Shown: in pieces, positions 31,134 through 38,133 of the stretch
How positions within the stretch are numbered: position 1 is the stretch's first letter
Layout of the letters: the number at the start of each line of letters is the position of its first letter
NCBI GenBank assembly: GCA_020438865.1
Contig: JAGQTU010000033.1
Span: 1 to 38,133 of the forward strand
DNA from: Mycobacterium sp.
GTDB taxonomy: Bacteria > Actinomycetota > Actinomycetes > Mycobacteriales > Mycobacteriaceae
Direction of reading: 5' to 3'
Length of the DNA: 38,133 nucleotides
Program-made: the position numbers and the translations under genes
The notes under the pieces: generated by a model
What the model was told of the DNA's origin: nothing
The model's input: only the letters and a program-made list of their open reading frames with translations
Database searches by the model: none

Positions 31134-31880
31134 ATGGAGCCCGTCTTCCGCACCCTCGAGATCGCCGCCACCATCGCCACCCGGGCAGCGGGCACCGTGA
31201 TCACCTATCAGGGCCTGCAGAACATCCCCGAACGCGGCGGTGCGGTGATCGCGATCAACCACACCAGCTACATCGACTTCCTGCCCGCGGCGCTGGCCAC
31301 CCACCAACGCAACCGGCGCATGCGGTTCATGATCAAGGCCGAGATGGCCGACGTGCGGATCGTGGCCTTCCTGATCAAGCACACCGGCACCATTCCGGTC
31401 GACCGCAGCGCCGGCGCCGATTCCTACGCCGAGGCGGTCCGGCGGCTGCGGGCCGGTGAGCTGGTCGGGGTCTATCCCGAGGCCACGATCAGCCGCAGCT
31501 TCGAGCTCAAGGAGTTCAAGAGCGGCGCGGTGCGGATGGCGTTCGAGGCGCGGGTGCCGATCATCCCGCTCATCGTCTGGGGCGCCCACCGGGTGTGGAC
31601 CAAGGACCATCCGAAACGGTTGGGCCGCAACAAGATACCGTTCACCGTGCGGGTCGGCACCCCGTTGCTCCCGGTCGGCACACCCGTCGAACTCGATGCG
31701 TCGATGCGGGCGGCGATGACCACCATGCTGCACGAGGTGCAGGAGCAGTACCCTCATCCCGGCGGCGCCTACTGGGTGCCGCGCCGCCTCGGGGGCGGGG
31801 CGCCGACACTCGCGGAGGCCGCCCGCATCGAGGAGGCCGAACTCGCAGAGCGCGCCCGCCGGGCGGCCGGGCGACACTGA
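31134..31880 (+). CDS. 1-acylglycerol-3-phosphate O-acyltransferase family (PlsC-like), Rv3815c type
   Basis: 248 residues, a tandem paralogue of the previous gene. AVIAINHTSYIDFLPAA (HxxxxD), MRFMIKAEMADV, GTIPVDRSAGADSY, VGVYPEATISRSFELKEFKSGA and IIPLIVWGAHRVWTKDHPKRL are present, with the same C-terminal PRRLGGGAPTLAEAARIEEAE. One block of 25 residues is the same in both copies. M. tuberculosis has three such genes in a row (Rv3814c-Rv3816c); here there are two. The HAD phosphatase start overlaps its stop (TGATG). Confidence 0.93.
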   Translation: MEPVFRTLEIAATIATRAAGTVITYQGLQNIPERGGAVIAINHTSYIDFLPAALATHQRNRRMRFMIKAEMADVRIVAFLIKHTGTIPVDRSAGADSYAEAVRRLRAGELVGVYPEATISRSFELKEFKSGAVRMAFEARVPIIPLIVWGAHRVWTKDHPKRLGRNKIPFTVRVGTPLLPVGTPVELDASMRAAMTTMLHEVQEQYPHPGGAYWVPRRLGGGAPTLAEAARIEEAELAERARRAAGRH

Positions 31881-32692
31881 TGCTGCCCGCCCTGATCGCC
31901 ACCGACGTCGACGGCACCCTGCTGGACGCCGACGAGCGGGTCACCCCGCGCACCCGGCAGGCGGTGCAGGCCGCGGTCGCGGCGGGGGCCGAGTTCGTGT
32001 TGGCGACCGGCCGGCCCCCGCGCTGGATCGCCCCGGTGGTCGACGCGCTGGGGTTCGCGCCGATGGCGGTGTGCGCAAACGGCGCGGTGATCTACGACCC
32101 GTCTGCGGATCGGATCATCTCGGCCCGCACCCTGCCGGTGGACCTGCTCGCCGAACTCGCCGAGATCGCCACCCGGGTCATCCCCGGCGCCGGCCTGGCG
32201 GTCGAACGCGTCGGTCGCAGCGCACACGACTCGGCCACCCCGCAGTTCGTCAGCTCACCGGGTTACGAGCATGCCTGGCTCAACCCGGACAACACCGAGG
32301 TGTCGATGTCGGATCTGCTCAGCGCCCCCGCGGTCAAGCTGCTCATCCGCAAGGCCGGCGCCCGCAGCGCCGACATGGCCGAGGAGTTGGTTAAACACAT
32401 TGCGGTGCAGGGCGATATCACCTACTCGACCAACAACGGCCTCGTCGAGGTCAACCCGATCGGCACCAGCAAGGCCACCGGCGTCGAGGAGGTCGCACGG
32501 CCGCTGGAGATCACCGCCGAGGACGTGGTGGCCTTCGGTGACATGCCCAACGATGTGCCGATGCTGCGGTGGGCCGGTCTCGGGGTGGCGATGGGCAACG
32601 CCCATCCGGAGGCGATCGCCGCGGCCAACGAGGTGACCGCACCCAACACCGACGACGGGCTGGCGCGGGTGCTGGAACGGTGGTGGCTCTAG
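31880..32692 (+). CDS. HAD-superfamily (Cof-type) hydrolase, Rv3813c type
   Basis: 270 residues. IATDVDGTLLDADERVTPRT is HAD motif I (two Asp, nucleophile and acid/base); VLATGRPPRW is motif II; IRKAG is the Lys region; and VVAFGDMPNDVPMLRWAG is motif IV with the Mg-binding Asp. The cap (about 85-190) is of the Cof/C2B type, so it is probably a sugar- or small-phosphate phosphatase; substrate unknown. The ATG overlaps the acyltransferase stop (TGATG), giving coupling. An operon with two acyltransferases suggests a phosphatidate-type substrate, but this is speculative. Convergent with the amidase gene. Confidence 0.93.
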   Translation: MLPALIATDVDGTLLDADERVTPRTRQAVQAAVAAGAEFVLATGRPPRWIAPVVDALGFAPMAVCANGAVIYDPSADRIISARTLPVDLLAELAEIATRVIPGAGLAVERVGRSAHDSATPQFVSSPGYEHAWLNPDNTEVSMSDLLSAPAVKLLIRKAGARSADMAEELVKHIAVQGDITYSTNNGLVEVNPIGTSKATGVEEVARPLEITAEDVVAFGDMPNDVPMLRWAGLGVAMGNAHPEAIAAANEVTAPNTDDGLARVLERWWL

Positions 32693-32709
32693 CGCGGCCG
32701 GGATTACAG

Positions 32710-34332
32710 TCAGGGCGCGATGATGCGGCTGAACCGCTCGAGCTGTACCGGCGGCCCGTCCACCGGAGGCGGCGGCATCACCAGCGTCATCCCGTCGATC
32801 ACCCGCAGCACGTTGTGGGTCTGCCGGTCGAAGTTCAGGGTGCCGTGCTGGAAGTTCTGCACGATCCACTCGGGTTCCTGGATCTCGGCGCTGGTGGGCA
32901 GGCCCAGCGCGCCACGCTCGTAGCCCAGTGAGGCCCAGGCCTCGTAGATCGCCCCGCCGAGCGGCTGCGCACCGCTGGCCGGCGACCAGTAGATGGCGCC
33001 GTGCTCGAAGGTCGCGTAGCGGGTATCGCCCTCACCGGCGGCCTCCGGCGAGGTGGGTGCGCCCAGCGGGCCCTCCTTGCCGCCCATCGCCTCCCAGCGG
33101 GCGAAGATGGCGCCCCCGCGCAGCGAGTCCACCAGATCGGGCGGCCGGTTGAATCGCGATGCCAGATCACGGATTTCGGGCAGCATCGCGTAGCCGGCAT
33201 TGCCCGGGCACTCGGTGTTGCCGACGTCGCGGTGGGCGAAGATCGTCGGCAGCGTGACCGATCTGCCGCCGGGCACCACGGTGTACTGGCCGCCGGCCGA
33301 GGTGAGTTGCACGGTGCCGACCGGGTTGACGTGATCGAGGTTCATCCGCCAGCCGAGCAGGCGGCCGACCGTCTTGACCTGGATGTCGGTGGGTGGCACG
33401 TCCTCGAAGTCGCCGATCATCGACACCCCCCACACGTCGCGGTTGAACCCGCCGGTGTGAGATCCCAAGACGTCCTTGGTGATTCCGCCTGCCCGCCCCT
33501 CGAAGACCTGGCCGTACTTGTCCACCAGGGCGTTGTACGCGATGTCGCACCATCCCAGGGTCCGGGTGTGGTAGGCGTAGATCGACCGCACTATCGCCGC
33601 GGAGTCCTCGGGTGCGTAGTCGTTGCTGCCCGCGGTGTGGTGCACCACGGCGGCGTGAATCGTGCTGCCGTACACCGGGCCGCCGCACCGCATCGACTCG
33701 TCGGCCCCCCACTGCGTGCGCGGAATGATGTTGGGCGGCTGCCCCGGCGCCAGCACCGCGGTCGGCGGGGCCCACTGGGTGTCCACCGGAGCCTTGGGCG
33801 GCGTGATCAGCACGGCCGAGATGTTCTGTGAGAAAGAGTGTTCGGCGGTGGCGGGCAGGTAGCCGAGTTCACCGCCCGCAGCCACGCCTTGCTCCGGCGT
33901 CGCGACGGTGAGGGGGGCACCGGCGGGCCGGGTGACCGCGATCTGCACCGCGGTGGTGGTGCCGACGAATACCGGATCGGTGCCGCGCGGGCCGCCGGCC
34001 TGGCCGTCGTCGGCGTTGGACTCCAAGGTGTCGGCCTCGTACCACGGGCCCCAGGAGCCGTCCGGTCGCTTGGCCCGCACCCGGGCCGAGGTGCCGGTCA
34101 GGTCGCTGCCGGTCAGCGCCACCATGGAGAACGGGGTCGCCTGGCTGACCTCGCGGATGCTCTCCCCGCCGCCGAGCCCGGTCAGGGGTTGCTGCGCGAG
34201 CAGGGTGTCGTCGGCGCGGGGGACGTCAGGCTTGTGCTGGCCAGGCAGGCCGGTGACGGCCCACGGCAGTACCACGACGGTCGCCGCGATCGCGGTGAGC
34301 AGGATCGTCGGCGCTGGACGGCGGGACGGCAC
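32710..34332 (-). CDS. N-acetylmuramoyl-L-alanine amidase-like PGRP protein with LGFP repeats (Rv3811)
   Basis: 540 residues (Rv3811: 539). Signal peptide or anchor (PTILLTAIAATVVVLPWAVTG), an N-terminal beta-rich domain, then the peptidoglycan-recognition/amidase_2 domain (about 205-400): AAVVHHTAGSNDY, GWCDIAYNALVDKYGQVFEGRAGG, and IFAHRDVGNTECPG, which give the zinc ligands His, His and Cys. The C-terminal part has LGFP repeats (WEAMGGKEGPLGAPTS, WASLGYERGALGLPTS), which bind the envelope in corynebacterial relatives. It should cleave or bind peptidoglycan outside the membrane. GTG 34332 has TAACAT 6 nt upstream (leaderless). The large hairpin between erp and this gene may separate their transcripts. 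Confidence 0.93.
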   Translation of the reverse strand: MPSRRPAPTILLTAIAATVVVLPWAVTGLPGQHKPDVPRADDTLLAQQPLTGLGGGESIREVSQATPFSMVALTGSDLTGTSARVRAKRPDGSWGPWYEADTLESNADDGQAGGPRGTDPVFVGTTTAVQIAVTRPAGAPLTVATPEQGVAAGGELGYLPATAEHSFSQNISAVLITPPKAPVDTQWAPPTAVLAPGQPPNIIPRTQWGADESMRCGGPVYGSTIHAAVVHHTAGSNDYAPEDSAAIVRSIYAYHTRTLGWCDIAYNALVDKYGQVFEGRAGGITKDVLGSHTGGFNRDVWGVSMIGDFEDVPPTDIQVKTVGRLLGWRMNLDHVNPVGTVQLTSAGGQYTVVPGGRSVTLPTIFAHRDVGNTECPGNAGYAMLPEIRDLASRFNRPPDLVDSLRGGAIFARWEAMGGKEGPLGAPTSPEAAGEGDTRYATFEHGAIYWSPASGAQPLGGAIYEAWASLGYERGALGLPTSAEIQEPEWIVQNFQHGTLNFDRQTHNVLRVIDGMTLVMPPPPVDGPPVQLERFSRIIAP

Positions 34333-34338
34333 AAGCAG

Positions 34339-34344
34339 ATGTTA
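34339..34344 (-). promoter_or_regulatory. -10 element of the amidase gene (leaderless)
   Basis: TAACAT on the minus strand, 6 nt before GTG 34332; it lies downstream of the erp hairpin, so the amidase can be transcribed alone. Confidence 0.5.
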
Positions 34345-34411
34345 CGTATGGGTCCACTGTTGCAAGTGTTTCGACACGGACCACAGTGAAGAAAGTGATA
34401 ACTGGGGGTTT

Positions 34412-34494
34412 GCCTGCAACGGCACCGCAGGGGCCTCTCCGGGTGCAACGGCCGACCGGCCGGTCCCACCCTGCGGTGCCGTTCCGACGCAGGC
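34412..34494 (-). terminator. Large hairpin between erp and the amidase gene
   Basis: A 15-bp perfect stem (34418-34432 with 34469-34483, core ACGGCACCGCAGGG) is extended by GCCTGC/GCAGGC (34412-34417 with 34489-34494) after a 5-nt bulge. The loop holds another palindrome, GACCGGCCGGTC. It begins 8 nt after the erp stop. Very stable and placed like a terminator, without a U tract. Confidence 0.65.
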
Positions 34495-34501
34495 TTCTCC
34501 T

Positions 34502-35377
34502 CTAGCCGGCCGCGGCGGGTGCCGCGGCGGCCGCCGACGAAGCGCCCTGAATCGCCTGGGTGATCGAGGGCATCACGACGCCCTTGAGCAGGTCGATCGC
34601 CTGGCCGACGCCGAGCTGATTCGCGGCGCTGCTGAGGTCACTGATGATGCCGCCCGAGGCCGGCGCGGAAGGCACGGCCAGGGACGGGTCACCCAGGATC
34701 GGGTAGGTCCCGGCCACCGGGCCCAGAGGCGCGCTGATCGGCTGTTCGATGGGCAGTCCGATGCCGGTCGACGGCGTCAGCCCGCCGGTGCCGACCTGCG
34801 GTGAGGTCAGCCCGGGCGTGGTGAGCCCCGGATTCGTCAGGCCCGGATCGGTCAGCGACGGCGTGGTCAGGCCAGGGGTGGTCAGGCCGGGCGTGGTCAG
34901 GCCAGGGGTGGTCAGGCTGGGCGTGGTGAGCCCCGGGGTGGTCAGGCTGGGCGTGGTGAGCCCCGGGGTGGTCAGGCCAGGGGTGGTCAGGCTGGGCGTG
35001 GTGAGCCCCGGGGTGGTCAGGCTGGGCGTGGTGAGGCCCGGCGTGGTGAGGCCGGGTGTGGTGAGGCCGGGGGCCGTCAGGCTCGGGGTGGTCAGCGCGG
35101 GTCCGGCCTGCACCGGCTGGGCGCCGGCCGGGCTGAGGCCCGTCGGCAGCGGCGGCAGGTTGATCCCGAACTGCGACAGGCCCTGCTGCAGTGCGGAGAG
35201 CAGCTCGTTGGGCAGGTCGGTGACCACGGCGGCCTGGACGAAGTCCCGATGCTCGGGCGCCTTCTGCGGGCCTGCGGTCAGCTCCATGACACCGACCACT
35301 GCGAATGGACTTGCCACAGCCAGGGCGGCGACTGCGCTCATGGCTGTCGAGAGCTTGCGTCGACGTCGGTTCGGCAC
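34502..35377 (-). CDS. erp: Exported repetitive protein Erp
   Basis: 291 residues, orthologue of Rv3810 (pirG). VPNRRRRKLSTAMSAVAALAVASP is the export signal. The N-terminal domain (FVQAAVVTDLPNELLSALQQGLSQFGINLPPLP) is followed by 20 five-residue repeats (LTTPG/LTTPS, about residues 92-190), a linker with TYPILGDPSL, and a hydrophobic C-terminal domain (QLGVGQAIDLLKGVVMPSITQAI). Erp is a surface protein needed for normal growth and virulence; repeat number varies between species. GTG 35377 has GAGGAGA 6 nt upstream, as in other Erp genes; an in-frame ATG exists a few codons upstream but is not needed. Divergent from glf. Confidence 0.96.
   Translation of the reverse strand: MPNRRRRKLSTAMSAVAALAVASPFAVVGVMELTAGPQKAPEHRDFVQAAVVTDLPNELLSALQQGLSQFGINLPPLPTGLSPAGAQPVQAGPALTTPSLTAPGLTTPGLTTPGLTTPSLTTPGLTTPSLTTPGLTTPGLTTPSLTTPGLTTPSLTTPGLTTPGLTTPGLTTPSLTDPGLTNPGLTTPGLTSPQVGTGGLTPSTGIGLPIEQPISAPLGPVAGTYPILGDPSLAVPSAPASGGIISDLSSAANQLGVGQAIDLLKGVVMPSITQAIQGASSAAAAAPAAAG
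34800..35098 (-). repeat. erp pentapeptide (15-bp) tandem repeats with 75-bp higher-order unit
   Basis: About 20 in-frame 15-bp units encode LTTPG or LTTPS variants. Within them a 75-bp block starting at 34898 recurs, starting again at 34973, showing recent duplication in multiples of five units. In-frame length change is expected between strains. Confidence 0.85.
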
Positions 35378-35401
35378 GGAAGTCTCCTCAATCATGTAGG
35401 C

Positions 35402-35418
35402 GTTCAGGTGTTCTGAAC
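35402..35418. promoter_or_regulatory. Inverted repeat upstream of erp
   Basis: GTTCAGGTGTTCTGAAC has exact 6-bp arms around 5 nt, about 25 bp before the erp start. It may be a regulator site or a 5' mRNA hairpin. It does not fit the mycobacterial SOS box. Confidence 0.35.
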
Positions 35419-35631
35419 TAGTTGGAAGCCCCGAGGCCGGCCGTGCGCCGAGGTCGAAGCCAACCACGATCGATGGTACTTCTGTGACTGGTGAGACCAG
35501 AGTGGCGATGCGGAATCGTGAGCGAATCGCGACCTTGATTCCGTTGGCGGGGCAGTGATCCTCCGTCGATTCTCGCTGGATTCTTCGTCGCCGCCGGGCC
35601 TTGCGATGAGGGGCGCAACGCCGCGGTCGGA

Positions 35632-35637
35632 TACCCT
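35632..35637 (+). promoter_or_regulatory. -10 element of glf (probably leaderless)
   Basis: TACCCT, 8 nt before ATG 35646. Only a weak AGGG lies between them. Spacing suggests transcription starts at or next to the ATG. Confidence 0.45.
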
Positions 35638-35639
35638 AG

Positions 35640-38133
<2,494 letters not shown>

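Noticed and set aside
34800-35098. Possible CRISPR-like or other repeat array
   Set aside because: Units are contiguous 15-bp coding repeats of erp, without spacers.

Overview
This window is chromosomal DNA of a mycobacterium (Mycobacteriaceae; high GC by eye, many GTG starts, start/stop overlaps of the ATGA/GTGA type). The gene order follows, in reverse orientation, the M. tuberculosis stretch from about Rv3853 down to Rv3808c, near the replication origin. I recognise orthologues by remembered protein sequence, order and length, not by a database search. The species cannot be fixed from the window alone.

Layout. 1-4.3 kb (minus): a DinB-type polymerase cut by the window edge, a PonA2-type bifunctional penicillin-binding protein with a long proline tail, and RraA. 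4.3-6.1 kb (minus): the lysine/alanine-rich membrane-anchored Hns (Rv3852), a CopC-like copper-binding protein and a DUF6474 protein. 6.1-8.1 kb (plus): an ImmA/IrrE-like metalloprotease translationally coupled to a seven-helix membrane protein, placed between the DUF6474 gene and espR and preceded by a G-quadruplex-like tandem repeat. 8.1-10.7 kb (minus): espR, a TMEM165/GDT1 cation exporter with a clear yybP-ykoY (Mn2+) riboswitch, an Rv3847-like protein and a 52-residue membrane protein. 10.6-11.2 kb: a non-coding segment with four DnaA-box-like sites. 11.2-16.1 kb: a DUF4328 zinc-ribbon membrane protein and glpQ1 (plus), then a LytR-CpsA-Psr protein, a CPBP protease and an IdeR-boxed DUF2470 gene (minus).

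16.1-17.9 kb: pheA and a histidine phosphatase, then a small Cys-rich protein. 18.0-22.0 kb: a small lipoprotein, an S53 (sedolisin) protease and two membrane proteins that look like one accessory operon. 22.1-26.0 kb: zincin-like metallopeptidase and septum-formation-family protein (minus), then divergent serS and a coupled gene of unknown function. 26.3-28.3 kb: a non-canonical cis-prenyltransferase plus an FAD oxidoreductase, occupying the place where M. tuberculosis carries its sulfolipid locus. This is the best candidate for an undescribed pathway. 28.3-32.7 kb: Rv3819, the metallo-beta-lactamase/Rieske fusion Rv3818, two PlsC-type acyltransferases and a HAD phosphatase. 32.7-38.1 kb: cell-envelope genes: an LGFP-repeat amidase (Rv3811), erp with its pentapeptide repeats, glf and the start of glfT2, which makes and polymerises UDP-Galf for the arabinogalactan.

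Regulatory themes readable from sequence are metal control (a Mn2+ riboswitch and an IdeR box) and leaderless transcription: nine genes have a TANNNT -10 element 6-8 nt before the start codon and no obvious Shine-Dalgarno. No tRNA, rRNA, insertion sequence or CRISPR array was seen.
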